From Aneurinibacillus sp. Ricciae_BoGa-3 (lineage in GTDB: Bacteria > Bacillota > Bacilli > Aneurinibacillales > Aneurinibacillaceae), in assembly GCF_028421645.1 (NCBI RefSeq), contig NZ_CP116888.1:124001-188000 (forward strand): 64,000 bases of DNA, in the 5' to 3' direction. A model generated the notes under the pieces. The model was not told the origin of the DNA. It worked only from the letters and a program-made list of their open reading frames with translations, and made no database searches. Shown here piece by piece: positions 16,364 to 26,141 of this stretch (position 1 is its first letter; every line of letters begins with the position of its first letter). Made by a program: the position numbers and the translations under genes.

Positions 16364-19198
16364 ATGAAGAAAAACTCAAAGCAAATTACGAAGATGGTAA
16401 CAGGGGGTGTATTAGCCGCATCGTTACTACTTCCACTTGTTCCACAATCCGCTCATGCGTCAATGAATCAGCAATTCTTATCAACTTTTGGCGGAAGTGG
16501 AAGTGATTATTTTAATTCCGTAGTCTCTACTACTGATGGCGGGTATGTTGCCGTAGGAAATTCCAATTCAACAAATTTTGATATGACAGGAATTAATAAC
16601 GGGGCAAATGATGCTATTCTAGTTAAATATGATTCAAACGGACAAAAAGTTTGGGTAAAATCGTTCGGAGGAAGCAAAGATGATTACTTTACTGGTGTAA
16701 CTCCAACTCCAGATGGTGGTTATATGGCTGTTGGTTACACAGCTTCATCAGATAAGGATTTGGCAGGACTAAAACCTAAAAACGGTTGGTATGATGCTAT
16801 TCTTGTTAAATTTGATTCACAAGGTAATAAACAATGGTTTAAAAGTCTAGGTGACGCTAATTTTACTGCAATCAAACCTACCTCAGACGGTGGATATATT
16901 GTGTCAGGCAGTTCCAATGGACAAGCCATTTTGGTTAGATACGATGCAAATGGAAATCAATTGTGGGAGAAATCTTTTGGTGGAAGCGGGGATGACAATT
17001 TTAAATCAGTCACCGCAACTACTGGTGGAGGGGTCATTGCTGTAGGGTCTTCCATGTCAACGGATGGTGATATGACTGGATTAAACCATAGTCGATACAG
17101 AGAAGATGCCATTGCTGTAAAATTTGATGCGAATGGAAATAAAATTTGGACAAAATCATTTGGTGGAACTTATGATGATTATTTCAACTCGGTTACACAG
17201 ACATTGGATGGAGCATTCGTCGCAGTAGGTTATACAACTTCTGTTGATGGAGATTTAAAAGGGTTGAATAAAGGGGGCAATGATGGTTTTCTTATAAAAT
17301 TTGATACAAATGGGAACAAGATTTGGGCAAATACGTTCGGCGGAAGTAAAGATGACTATTTCTACTCCGTAAGTCCATCTTCTGATGGGGGAGTTTCAGT
17401 TGTAGGATTATCCTATTCAATTGACAAAGATATGACAGGGTTAAATAAAGGAAGTGCCGATGGCATTGTTGTTAAATACGATGCAAACGGTAATAAAGTC
17501 GATACAAAATCCTTTGGAGGCAGTCAATATGATTTGTTTAATTCCGTAGCCTATTCCTCCAATGGTGGTTTCGTGGTCGCTGGAGCTACAGGGTCAAGTG
17601 ATGGAGATGTTAAAGGACAAACGCTCATGGGCGGATATGATGCTATTTTGGTTTCCTATGCCGACGGTGTTTCTCTACAAACCCAAGTACAGAATGCCAT
17701 CAATGCACTTAATCAAGCCAAAGCATCCTTAACCCAAAGCAATCTAGACCAAGCCTTAAAATTAATCAATACCCTTCCTGATAGTTACACTGGAAAACAA
17801 GATTTGTTAAACCAAGAAAAATTCTTACAAGCTCAACTGGATGTGAATACGCTCACCACACAGATTTCACAAGCCGACTTAACCAGCCAGGATGTGATTA
17901 CCCAACTTAAAACCAAATTGGATGCCACCACAACTTCGGTGAATCAAAATGTGACGGATGCTACACTCAAAGCAAATCTCCTACAACAATTAGCCAATCT
18001 CCAAGAAAAACTGAATGAATCCCAAGCAACACTTCTCGTTGTAGATGCTGAAAATACCGCTTCTGCTGGATTAACCACGCTAGACTCGGTTACTTTGGTA
18101 CAAAGCAAGGTTGATGTAGCAACTGACTTTATCAACAAAAAAGTGACGGATACATCCGTACAGTCGTCTCTCAACCAACGTTTAGCTATCGTTCAAGAGA
18201 AAATCAATGAAGCCAAAGCTACCCTTTTGACTGCTCAAGCAGAAAATGACCTGACCAGCGATTGCGTTACGCTTGCTCAATCGGCTGTCGATACTGTTGG
18301 GAATGCAACAGTAAAAGATGCCCTGCAAGTTAGATTAAATGTGGTCAAACAAGTCATCCAAGCGACAGACGATGTAAACAAATTGAAAGCTTCTCTTACC
18401 TCATTTGAAACCACTTTAGCTCAAACTGATTTATCAAAACCTACGGATGACAAGTTAAACTTATTCGATAAAGTGAAAAATTTGCTTAAAGGAAACGTGA
18501 AAGCCAACCCGTCCGTCATGGATACACTCCAAGCCTCTTTGAAAGACATTCAAACCGAAGCCGTAGTTGTGGCAAATGAAGTTACCGCCCTGCCAGACAG
18601 CACAATAGATACCATTGCTCAACGAAAAGCAGATTTAAATAACCAGGTGTCCAACGTGCAACAAGTGTCAAACGTACTCAAAGCGATTTTGGATGCTCAT
18701 TCTAAATCCGTTCAGGAAGAACATGGCGACATCAAAACGTTTCTGCCTACAAAAAATGTTTACCTTCTTGGAAAAGAAAGGATTCATATTTCTTCCAACA
18801 CGAATTTGTATGATGTTACCCTCCCTACCTTCCCTGCTAAAGATGTAAAAGTCGAGGCAAAAGAAGCTCCTTCGGTTTCAGTAGGAAGCATCTTTGAAAA
18901 GAATCACTTTGCAAACGACGGTTTAGCACTTCAACCGCAGACCGTTACACTTGGTTCTGTTCTTACAGACAAACTTGGAGCGAAAGAAGACATACACTTC
19001 TTGTCTATCAATCATTCTTTGGCAACAATGGATGACCAGGGCAATGCGACCTTACGATACAAAACATTGACCGTACACGGTGAGGTAGTAAAAGTATTAA
19101 TCCAAGGTCAAGATAACCTTATTGCGTACAGTTCCAAAGGGTATATCAACATCTTTACAAACATTAACCAAGGACATACTCTAGCAAAAACAAAATAG
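16364..19198 (+). CDS. secreted seven-bladed beta-propeller surface protein (paralogue 2)
   Basis: 944 residues. Signal peptide residues 1-32, ending QSAHA. Residues about 38-430 are seven repeats of roughly 55 residues, each SFGGS.xDxF.SV..T.DGG..AVG followed by DAI.VKYDANGNK.W, which predicts a seven-bladed propeller. Residues 435-750 are helical modules with LNQAK, LPDS and QADLT signatures (possible stalk). The C-terminal 110 residues form a shared domain (HFANDG, LSINHSLATMDDQG, YSSKGYI). No LPXTG anchor, so secreted or loosely wall-bound. Role unknown; adhesion or ligand binding is plausible. AAAGGAG lies 12 bases before ATG. Confidence 0.85.
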   Translation: MKKNSKQITKMVTGGVLAASLLLPLVPQSAHASMNQQFLSTFGGSGSDYFNSVVSTTDGGYVAVGNSNSTNFDMTGINNGANDAILVKYDSNGQKVWVKSFGGSKDDYFTGVTPTPDGGYMAVGYTASSDKDLAGLKPKNGWYDAILVKFDSQGNKQWFKSLGDANFTAIKPTSDGGYIVSGSSNGQAILVRYDANGNQLWEKSFGGSGDDNFKSVTATTGGGVIAVGSSMSTDGDMTGLNHSRYREDAIAVKFDANGNKIWTKSFGGTYDDYFNSVTQTLDGAFVAVGYTTSVDGDLKGLNKGGNDGFLIKFDTNGNKIWANTFGGSKDDYFYSVSPSSDGGVSVVGLSYSIDKDMTGLNKGSADGIVVKYDANGNKVDTKSFGGSQYDLFNSVAYSSNGGFVVAGATGSSDGDVKGQTLMGGYDAILVSYADGVSLQTQVQNAINALNQAKASLTQSNLDQALKLINTLPDSYTGKQDLLNQEKFLQAQLDVNTLTTQISQADLTSQDVITQLKTKLDATTTSVNQNVTDATLKANLLQQLANLQEKLNESQATLLVVDAENTASAGLTTLDSVTLVQSKVDVATDFINKKVTDTSVQSSLNQRLAIVQEKINEAKATLLTAQAENDLTSDCVTLAQSAVDTVGNATVKDALQVRLNVVKQVIQATDDVNKLKASLTSFETTLAQTDLSKPTDDKLNLFDKVKNLLKGNVKANPSVMDTLQASLKDIQTEAVVVANEVTALPDSTIDTIAQRKADLNNQVSNVQQVSNVLKAILDAHSKSVQEEHGDIKTFLPTKNVYLLGKERIHISSNTNLYDVTLPTFPAKDVKVEAKEAPSVSVGSIFEKNHFANDGLALQPQTVTLGSVLTDKLGAKEDIHFLSINHSLATMDDQGNATLRYKTLTVHGEVVKVLIQGQDNLIAYSSKGYINIFTNINQGHTLAKTK

Positions 19199-19207
19199 AA
19201 CAACCAG

Positions 19208-19236
19208 AGGCGAGAAATTTAATCTCGCCTTTTTTA
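19208..19236 (+). terminator. rho-independent terminator
   Basis: AGGCGAGA/TCTCGCCT stem with an AATTTAA loop and a T-run, ten bases after the stop at 19198. Confidence 0.8.
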
Positions 19237-19273
19237 ATGTCCTTTCCTAATTTGCTAAATAGGTTTATTTTTA

Positions 19274-19302
19274 TTGACTATATGTTATAATTTATTTATT
19301 AT
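19274..19302 (+). promoter_or_regulatory. promoter, TTGACT with two possible -10 boxes
   Basis: TTGACT (19274-19279) with TATTAT at 17-base spacing, and also TATATGTTATAAT immediately after it. Near-identical to the element at 12715, so the two paralogues are probably controlled alike. Confidence 0.6.
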
Positions 19303-19354
19303 TGTTTATAATTTATTTTATTTAATCAACAAATAGAAAGGGGTAATTTAAATC

Positions 19355-22063
19355 TTGAAAAAAAATTCCAAGAAAATGTCAAAAATGATAACAGGAGTTG
19401 TTTTAACCGCCTCGTTATTAGTTCCACTCGTACCACAATCTGCTCATGCAGAAGTAAACAAATCAATGATTGCATCATTCGGAGGAAGTGGCTATGACAA
19501 ATTTAAATCGGTAACACCTACACCTGACGGTGGGTATATTGCAGTCGGTGAAAGCAGGTCAAATGACAAAGATATGGCTGGAATCAGCAAAGGTTTCTTA
19601 GATTCAACCGTTGTGAAATTTGACTCTAGCGGTAAAAAAGTATGGTCAAAATCATACGGTGGAACACAAGCTGACTCTTTTGCGTCAATTGTTCCTACTC
19701 CTGATGGCGGATATCTTACAGTTGGCTATTCTAACGGAATTGATGGTGATTTCTCTAAAGGTAGTCACGGAAACAACGATGCGGTGGTTATTAAATTAGA
19801 TGCGAATGGCAATAAGGTTTGGACAAAGAGTTTTGGAGGAAGTGCAAGTGACCAGTTTGATAAAGTGATTCTCACATCTGATGGAGGATTCGTTGTTGTT
19901 GGTCGTTCCGAATCAAATGACCAGGACATGCAAGGTCTTTCTAAAGGTCAAGCCGATGCTATCATTGTGAAATATGATGCGAACGGAACTAAACTATGGT
20001 CTAAAGTCTTTGGCGGAAGTCAAACTGACAATTTTTACAGTGTTGCCCCAACAGCAGATGGTGGAGTTATTGCCGTTGGTACTTCTTCTTCTCATGATGG
20101 CGACACCACGAAAATGAATCTTCCGTATATTCCTAATGGTGTTAGCTATGCAATTGCCCTAAAGTATGATTCGAAAGGCAATCAAGTATTTGCAAAACCC
20201 TATCTTGGTTTAAGCAGTAACTACCCCATTTTCAGAGATATCGTGCCTTCTACAGATGGTGGGTTCCTTGTGGCTGGTTTTGTTAATGTAGGTTACGGTA
20301 GCAATAAAGGATATATAGCAAAACTAGATGCAAATGGTCAGTATTTGTGGGAAAAAACATTTGGTGGAACAAATTCTACTTCTTTTTATTCTGTAACCCC
20401 TACTTCTGATGGTGGATGTATCGCAGTAGGTGAATCCTTTTCATCTGATGGTGATATGAAGGGGCTTAAGAAGGGATACGAAGACGCGGTTGCAGTGAGA
20501 TATGACGCAAATGGAAATAAGTTAGAAACTACCGTCTTGAATGTCACAAATAGTGGTAGTTCATCGTTCTACTCCATAGCCAAAGGGAATGATGGCGGAT
20601 TTGTTGTAGTAGGTGAATCAGATTCTACAAATGGTGATTTGGCAGGGATGAACAAAGGTGGGCAAGATGCTATTCTCGTTAAATATGCCGATGGCGTTTC
20701 GTTACAAACCCTTATCCAAAATGCGACAACCGCTTTAAATCAAGCAAAAAAAGATTTATCACAATCAAGCTTAGATAATGCTGTAAAAGCCATCAACCTT
20801 ATTTCAGATACCTACGCAGGTAAACAGGATTTGTTAAAGCAAGCAAAATCTATTCAAGCGCAAATCGATGTGAATACCTTAACCGCCAAAATTGGGCAAG
20901 CAGATTTGACTAATTTAGATATCATCAACCAGTTACAAACCCAACTGGATACCACAACCACTTCCGTAAATCAAAATGTAACGGACACCACATTAAAAGC
21001 CAATCTGGTACAGCAACTAGCCACGCTACAAGAAAAACTTAATGAAGCTAAAGCCACTATTTTAACAGGACAAGCAGAAACAAACCTAACGACTGACAGT
21101 GTAGCCCTTGCTCAATCGGCTATCGATACGGTTAACGATACCAGCGTAAAAGATGCTCTGCAAACTCGAATAAATGTAGTCAAGCAAGTGCTTCAAGCGA
21201 CTGATGATGTGAACAAATTGAAAGATTCCCTTACTTCTTTTGAAACCACATTAAACCAAACAGATTTAGCAAAAGCTACAGATGTTAAGCTAAATATATT
21301 GGATAAGATTAAAAATGTACTGAAAGGAAATGCCTCTACGACTCCTTCTGTAATGGACAACCTCCAATCTTCTTTAAAGGACATTCAGACTCAAGAAGTT
21401 GTGGTTGAAAATGAAGTCACTTCGCTTCCTGATAGCACAGTTGCTACCATTTCTCAACGAAAAACCGATTTAACTACGCAAGTGACCAATGTCCAACAGG
21501 TATCCAATGTCATTAAAGCCATTTTGGATGCCAACTCAAAGGGTGGGCATGAGGAACATGGCGATTTAAATTCTGCTCTATCGTTTGAAAATGAACACAA
21601 TGAAAAAGCTAAAACTAGCGTAAACTATCTGATTGCTAGACAAATGATTCACCTTTCCGCTAATGCCAATCTATATGATGTAGCAATTCCCGTATTCCCT
21701 TCTAAAGAAGAAAAAGCGAATGTGGAAAATTCTGCTTTGGCTTCAAAAGGCAACCCCATTGAAAAAAATCATTTCGCTAACGACGGTGTCAGCCTTCAAC
21801 CAAAAAGCGTTACACTTGGTTCTATTCTTACCGACAAACTTGGAGGCAAAGAAGACATTCACTTCTTATCTGTTAATCATTCTTTGGCAACAATGGATGA
21901 CCAAGGAAACACCGCACTTCAATACAAAACCTTGACCGTACACGGTAAAGAGGTAAAAGTATTAGACCAAGGTATGGATAACCTGATTGCCTACAGTTCC
22001 AAAGGCTATATCGATGTCTACGCCCTTATCTCACAAGCACATTTGGAATCAAACGAAAAATAA
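19355..22063 (+). CDS. secreted seven-bladed beta-propeller surface protein (paralogue 3)
   Basis: 902 residues from TTG 19357-side codon at 19355, behind AGAAAGGGG. Signal peptide ends QSAHA. Seven SFGGS...DGG...VG repeats to about residue 430, helical modules (one fewer than paralogue 2), then the shared C-terminal domain with HFANDG and LATMDDQGN. The tail is closer to the frameshifted paralogue (both end with NEK). Secreted; ligand unknown. Same promoter and leader arrangement as the first paralogue, pointing to tandem duplication and shared regulation. Confidence 0.85.
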   Translation: MKKNSKKMSKMITGVVLTASLLVPLVPQSAHAEVNKSMIASFGGSGYDKFKSVTPTPDGGYIAVGESRSNDKDMAGISKGFLDSTVVKFDSSGKKVWSKSYGGTQADSFASIVPTPDGGYLTVGYSNGIDGDFSKGSHGNNDAVVIKLDANGNKVWTKSFGGSASDQFDKVILTSDGGFVVVGRSESNDQDMQGLSKGQADAIIVKYDANGTKLWSKVFGGSQTDNFYSVAPTADGGVIAVGTSSSHDGDTTKMNLPYIPNGVSYAIALKYDSKGNQVFAKPYLGLSSNYPIFRDIVPSTDGGFLVAGFVNVGYGSNKGYIAKLDANGQYLWEKTFGGTNSTSFYSVTPTSDGGCIAVGESFSSDGDMKGLKKGYEDAVAVRYDANGNKLETTVLNVTNSGSSSFYSIAKGNDGGFVVVGESDSTNGDLAGMNKGGQDAILVKYADGVSLQTLIQNATTALNQAKKDLSQSSLDNAVKAINLISDTYAGKQDLLKQAKSIQAQIDVNTLTAKIGQADLTNLDIINQLQTQLDTTTTSVNQNVTDTTLKANLVQQLATLQEKLNEAKATILTGQAETNLTTDSVALAQSAIDTVNDTSVKDALQTRINVVKQVLQATDDVNKLKDSLTSFETTLNQTDLAKATDVKLNILDKIKNVLKGNASTTPSVMDNLQSSLKDIQTQEVVVENEVTSLPDSTVATISQRKTDLTTQVTNVQQVSNVIKAILDANSKGGHEEHGDLNSALSFENEHNEKAKTSVNYLIARQMIHLSANANLYDVAIPVFPSKEEKANVENSALASKGNPIEKNHFANDGVSLQPKSVTLGSILTDKLGGKEDIHFLSVNHSLATMDDQGNTALQYKTLTVHGKEVKVLDQGMDNLIAYSSKGYIDVYALISQAHLESNEK

Positions 22064-22075
22064 AAAGAACACAAG

Positions 22076-22114
22076 GACGAGATACTTTGATAAAAAGTCA
22101 TTCTCGTCTTTTTT
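22076..22114 (+). terminator. rho-independent terminator
   Basis: GACGAGA/TCTCGTC stem around a 19-base loop, then TTTTTT. It ends the paralogue 3 transcript. Confidence 0.7.
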
Positions 22115-22140
22115 CATCCATCTTTCCTATCCTATTTTTT

Positions 22141-22251
22141 ATTAAAAGTGTTTTTCACTCGTTTTGGTTTCCAGAACTGGTATTGGATTTTTCGCAATTT
22201 TTTCCAACAGGAGATACACAATCCCTGGTAGTTGCTCCAAATCCTATCTAA
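22141..22251 (+). pseudogene. gene fragment, C-terminal remnant
   Basis: A 36-codon open stretch with protein-like content (FWFPELVLDFSQFF, then SLVVAPNPI and stop) but no start codon, followed by a proper terminator at 22272-22300. It looks like the surviving 3' end of a deleted plus-strand gene. Family not recognised. Confidence 0.35.
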
Positions 22252-22271
22252 ACTTAATTACTCAGAAAGAA

Positions 22272-22300
22272 AGTCCCGAAATTTGATTCGGGGCTTTTTT
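22272..22300 (+). terminator. rho-independent terminator
   Basis: AGTCCCGAA/TTCGGGGCT stem (one G.U) followed by TTTTTT. Confidence 0.8.
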
Positions 22301-22389
22301 CGTGTGCCTAAATTCATTTCATAATCGGTTCAAATCCACTTTATAATAAAATAGTTAGATTTCTTTAGCCATAGGAGATGTTTTACTTC

Positions 22390-22608
22390 ATGACTCTTCA
22401 CGCTAACTTTCGTTTCATATTAAACCAACGAAATATCCATACACTAAATGAAGCTAAACATTGTAGTGAACTAAAGGGTATTGCCCCACATGTTATTGAG
22501 AAACTATGGAACGATGACCCCTCCCATCTAAAAATGAAAACCTTACTTCTGGTATCGAAAGCACTTGATATCAGTGTATTTGATTTGCTCTTTTACTCGG
22601 AGGATTAA
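22390..22608 (+). CDS. small Xre-like DNA-binding protein
   Basis: 72 residues. The layout LNEAKHCSELKGI, HVIEKLWNDDPS, MKTLLLVSKALDISVFDLL resembles a compact Cro/C1-type helix-turn-helix protein whose last helices read KALDISVFDLL. The ATG at 22390 is 12 bases from GGAG; the upstream ATG at 22378 overlaps the ribosome site and is unlikely. A candidate local regulator; operator unknown. Confidence 0.6.
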   Translation: MTLHANFRFILNQRNIHTLNEAKHCSELKGIAPHVIEKLWNDDPSHLKMKTLLLVSKALDISVFDLLFYSED

Positions 22609-22634
22609 CGGTATAGTGAAGGCACTGCTCTTTT

Positions 22635-22907
22635 TTATAAAATGGCAAAGGAAAATCCTTCTCCAAAATACCCTACTTCGTATACATCATAGCCTAAAAT
22701 ATGTACCCCATAGTAACGATTAAGTCGTGGTATCAAATTTTCAATGGGAAGTTCATCGGATTTATCGCTCCCCATAACCTTTACGATATCCGTATCTTTT
22801 TCTTCTGAAAACCCTGATTGACAACGAATCAGTTCATTCGTTTCATCTTCTAGGATTTCTTCTATTACACATTCTAATTCCGTTGGCGTCAAAAACAACA
22901 ATTTCAT
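22635..22907 (-). CDS. hypothetical protein
   Basis: 90 residues from ATG 22907, nine bases after AAAGGAG. Acidic N-terminal helix (TPTELECVIEEILEDE), then a strand-rich C-terminus with YYGVHILGYDVYEVGYFGEG. It converges with the Xre-like gene. Not recognised. Confidence 0.65.
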   Translation of the reverse strand: MKLLFLTPTELECVIEEILEDETNELIRCQSGFSEEKDTDIVKVMGSDKSDELPIENLIPRLNRYYGVHILGYDVYEVGYFGEGFSFAIL

Positions 22908-23123
22908 CTTCAAGCACTCCTTTTTTAGCATCCTTACAACCTGTCCAGTGGCGATAAGATTATTATATAGGAACATTTGTTCGTTTTCAATTGTTTTCTG
23001 CAGTCCCTTCATCCTACGTTATACGAAAATAGGCACACGTTTTTATGAGGATTTTCGCCTGTTGGATAAAACAAAAAAGAAAATCCCTATACAAGCAGAT
23101 TCCCTTTTAGTCAAAAATATTCC

Positions 23124-23366
23124 TTACATTTTGGAACAGAACACCATGCCATCTTCTCTGATTTCATCAATTTTGACGGGTGTGGCTCGTTTATACATAT
23201 TACCTGGTTCATCCTCTATACATTGCGTCAATTCCCCAACTTCGGGTTTTTCGAAGAAGTAAGCAACGGTTAAATTATGTGTACCCATTTTTACTGGACA
23301 TTTCCATACCGTTCTCATTTTGGTTTCTCGATATTGGTCAGTTAATTTTCGTCTCAGTTTCTCCAT
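23124..23366 (-). CDS. small hypothetical protein
   Basis: 80 residues, ATG at 23366 with AAGGAG upstream. It has two separated cysteines (WKCP and FCSKM). It follows the second helicase gene by 38 bases and may share its transcript. Not recognised. Confidence 0.65.
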   Translation of the reverse strand: MEKLRRKLTDQYRETKMRTVWKCPVKMGTHNLTVAYFFEKPEVGELTQCIEDEPGNMYKRATPVKIDEIREDGMVFCSKM

Positions 23367-23404
23367 TGTTTTATCTCCTTGGTAAGACTCCTTTATTTCA
23401 ATCG

Positions 23405-25948
23405 TTAGGCAACTTGTTTCTCTTGCTTAATGGATTCATCCAAATGCGTGTAACGTTCTCTAGACTTATACGTTTTCACCGCATGCGCAATGGCTTCTAC
23501 TTGTCCAATCACAACATTAAATAGCTCGGCTCTTGTATAGCCTGTATAAAAAAGATTGTTATCAAGCATCTGATAATTTTGTTTCATAATTGGCAGAATG
23601 ACTGCCCTCCACTGGCTACCCTGTGATTTGTGGATAGTGAGGGCGAAAGCGTGGTCTAGTTCATCAAAATTGTCATCATAGAACACGTATTTGTTTTCGT
23701 AACGGACGATGATTCGGTTTATCTCGTCTCCGTTTTTGTCTTTCATTTTAATAATATCTTCAATGACCCCACATTCTCCATTGGTGATGCCAATCGTTTT
23801 GTCATCTTTGATGTAGTCTGCGAAATGTCCCTTTTCGTACCATTCCATATCGTAGTTATTTTTAATATGGATGACTTTATCACCCTTCTTAAAGAAGAGT
23901 TCCAGCATTTCAACGCCCTTTCTAGGGTCAATGGTGACCTGGAATTTCCGATTTAACACCTTTATGCCATCCGTATCGAGATTAAACGCCTGCTGAATCA
24001 AATAGTTTAGCATATAGGTTCCCATTAGACCTGTACGTTGTGGACACAATACTTGAACATCTTCAAACGTGTAACCATCGAATTTAAGGATATTCTCAAT
24101 AGATTGGAGAATTGCTTTTTGTGCGCCTTCCGTTGTTTGTCGATTCACGACGTAAGCATCCTTTGTATCTTCACAGGTTTCAACGATTTCTCCATTAATG
24201 ATTTTATTGGCATTACGGATGATTCCTGATTGTTTTCCTTGTCGCTTCACCACATTTAAGGTAATCACTTTTACGACACCGCTATGAATCAGGTCATGCA
24301 GGACGTTACCAGCCCCTACACTTGGAAGCTGTTTAGTATCTCCCATAAAGATAATTTTCGTTCCTCGTTGTATCGCATTCAGTAAATGTTTCGTAAGCGT
24401 GATGTCGAGCATAGAGCTTTCATCCACAACGATTACGTTCGCCTCTAACGGTTCATCTTCATTGAATGTAAAGCCCGTTTGTGGATTGTATCCTAATCCC
24501 CGATGTACGGTCACACATTCGATACCTGTCGCTTTTGTTGCCACTTTGCTTGCCTTCCCTGTCGGGGCGAACACCTTAACACACAATTTTGTTCCATTGT
24601 TTTTAAATTGAAGCTGAAGAATCTGCAGAATAATTTTCAACGTAAACGTTTTTCCGCAACCCGCACTTCCGTTGAGGATATGAAAACCGCCATCTTCCTT
24701 GGCGAATTCGAGAACCGCTTCTCGCTGTCTCTCTTCTAGCGTAATCTTCTTTTCTTTAAGAAAGGTATCCAGTTCGGTTTCTAAATCGATGGAACGTGTA
24801 AATTGTGAGGTATTGGCTAACAACCTTACTCGTTCGGCTACCCGCTGTTCATCTTCGTACAGATAGCGTAAATACACACGGTTGTCATCGTAAATAATTC
24901 TTCGTTGCATAGAAATTTCTTGCAACTGGTCACCAACATCTTCAATATCGAATGGAACCACCACATAACGAAGCATTTCTTTCTTCTTCGGGTTCTTCTC
25001 TCTTTTATACCTATCAAGTTGACCTCGCAAGTCATTATATAAAATGTTGTAGGTTAACTCGCCCATGCTGTAAACAAACTCATTTTTATCACGATATTGA
25101 GCGACCAATTGATTCATTTCTTGGGAAGTAAGGCGAATCGTAAGCAGGTCAATACATTTATCTATCAGTACATCAAGTGGAAGGAAACAATGACCTTCCG
25201 TACTTGCTTTTTGGAGAACATGCATGATTCCTTCCTGTACACGAAATTTACTTTTTGGATTAAACCCAATCTCACGAGCAATGCGGTCGCATTTTTCAAA
25301 CCCGTAGCCACGGACTTCCAACGCAAGAAAATAAGGGTTCTCTTCGATTCGCATCACGATTTCCTCTTTGTATTGCTCATAGAGTTTTCTAGCCTGTTGC
25401 ATGCTAAGTCCATATCCCAAAAGCGTCGATATGGTGTGTTGGGAATCCTTCATCTTATCCAATTGCTCTTTCCAGTTCATGACGGATTTCTTCCCAATTC
25501 CGACGATGCGATTTGCCACCTGAATAGGGTCTTCCATTAAGACCTCAATGCTTTTATCTCCAAACACCTCATAGATAGTTTCTGCTTTGGATTTAAGCCC
25601 TTTTAACGTCTGCAAGTAGGCAATGATACCTTTTTTGTTGATGGGACGTACATTTTTGATTTTATTTACATTGATTTGTTTTTCGCCCTTATACGTGACG
25701 ATTGTTCCTTCTACTAAATACGTTTGTCCAACAACCAATTCTGAAACAAATGCACCCTTTATAAGCAACTCCTGTTCATTTTCATCCTCACAAGCATAAA
25801 CACCAAACCCTGTTTCTTCCTTAAATAAAATTTGAAACGTTGGGATAACCGTTTTTACCAGTTTTTCGTTGTTTTTATATCCCTCTAAGACGTTGAGCCT
25901 TTTTTTCTCTTCCTGCATTTTTCTATCAAATTCAAAAAAATTGTCCAT
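23405..25948 (-). CDS. RecD2-like superfamily 1 DNA helicase (paralogue)
   Basis: 847 residues, collinear with the helicase at 10087-12627. Walker A GSAGCGKT, VVDESSM, GDTKQLPSVGAGN, LTIHKSQGSQW all intact. The N-terminal OB/HhH region is also conserved. ATG at 25948 follows GGAGGGGG, and a good promoter lies at 25996-26024. Two intact copies on one element suggest distinct roles such as different DNA substrates, or a recent duplication that has since diverged in its N-terminus. Confidence 0.88.
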   Translation of the reverse strand: MDNFFEFDRKMQEEKKRLNVLEGYKNNEKLVKTVIPTFQILFKEETGFGVYACEDENEQELLIKGAFVSELVVGQTYLVEGTIVTYKGEKQINVNKIKNVRPINKKGIIAYLQTLKGLKSKAETIYEVFGDKSIEVLMEDPIQVANRIVGIGKKSVMNWKEQLDKMKDSQHTISTLLGYGLSMQQARKLYEQYKEEIVMRIEENPYFLALEVRGYGFEKCDRIAREIGFNPKSKFRVQEGIMHVLQKASTEGHCFLPLDVLIDKCIDLLTIRLTSQEMNQLVAQYRDKNEFVYSMGELTYNILYNDLRGQLDRYKREKNPKKKEMLRYVVVPFDIEDVGDQLQEISMQRRIIYDDNRVYLRYLYEDEQRVAERVRLLANTSQFTRSIDLETELDTFLKEKKITLEERQREAVLEFAKEDGGFHILNGSAGCGKTFTLKIILQILQLQFKNNGTKLCVKVFAPTGKASKVATKATGIECVTVHRGLGYNPQTGFTFNEDEPLEANVIVVDESSMLDITLTKHLLNAIQRGTKIIFMGDTKQLPSVGAGNVLHDLIHSGVVKVITLNVVKRQGKQSGIIRNANKIINGEIVETCEDTKDAYVVNRQTTEGAQKAILQSIENILKFDGYTFEDVQVLCPQRTGLMGTYMLNYLIQQAFNLDTDGIKVLNRKFQVTIDPRKGVEMLELFFKKGDKVIHIKNNYDMEWYEKGHFADYIKDDKTIGITNGECGVIEDIIKMKDKNGDEINRIIVRYENKYVFYDDNFDELDHAFALTIHKSQGSQWRAVILPIMKQNYQMLDNNLFYTGYTRAELFNVVIGQVEAIAHAVKTYKSRERYTHLDESIKQEKQVA

Positions 25949-25995
25949 GCTATATCCCCCTCCTCACCTGTTTTCCGATTCAATATAATATATTT

Positions 25996-26024
25996 ATTGT
26001 ATCATAAAAGTTCATTTTTGTAAA
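25996..26024 (-). promoter_or_regulatory. sigma-A-type promoter of the second helicase gene
   Basis: Minus-strand TTTACA (26024-26019), 17-base spacer, TACAAT (26001-25996). Confidence 0.7.
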
Positions 26025-26141
26025 TTTTATTTTACCATTGTTTAGGAGGTTTCTTGCAGTGATAGGTCGCTTCTTATTCATCTATAATGTAAAAACAACA
26101 TGGAACAGGTGTGGTTCAACTACTATTTGAAAGGGCGGTTG

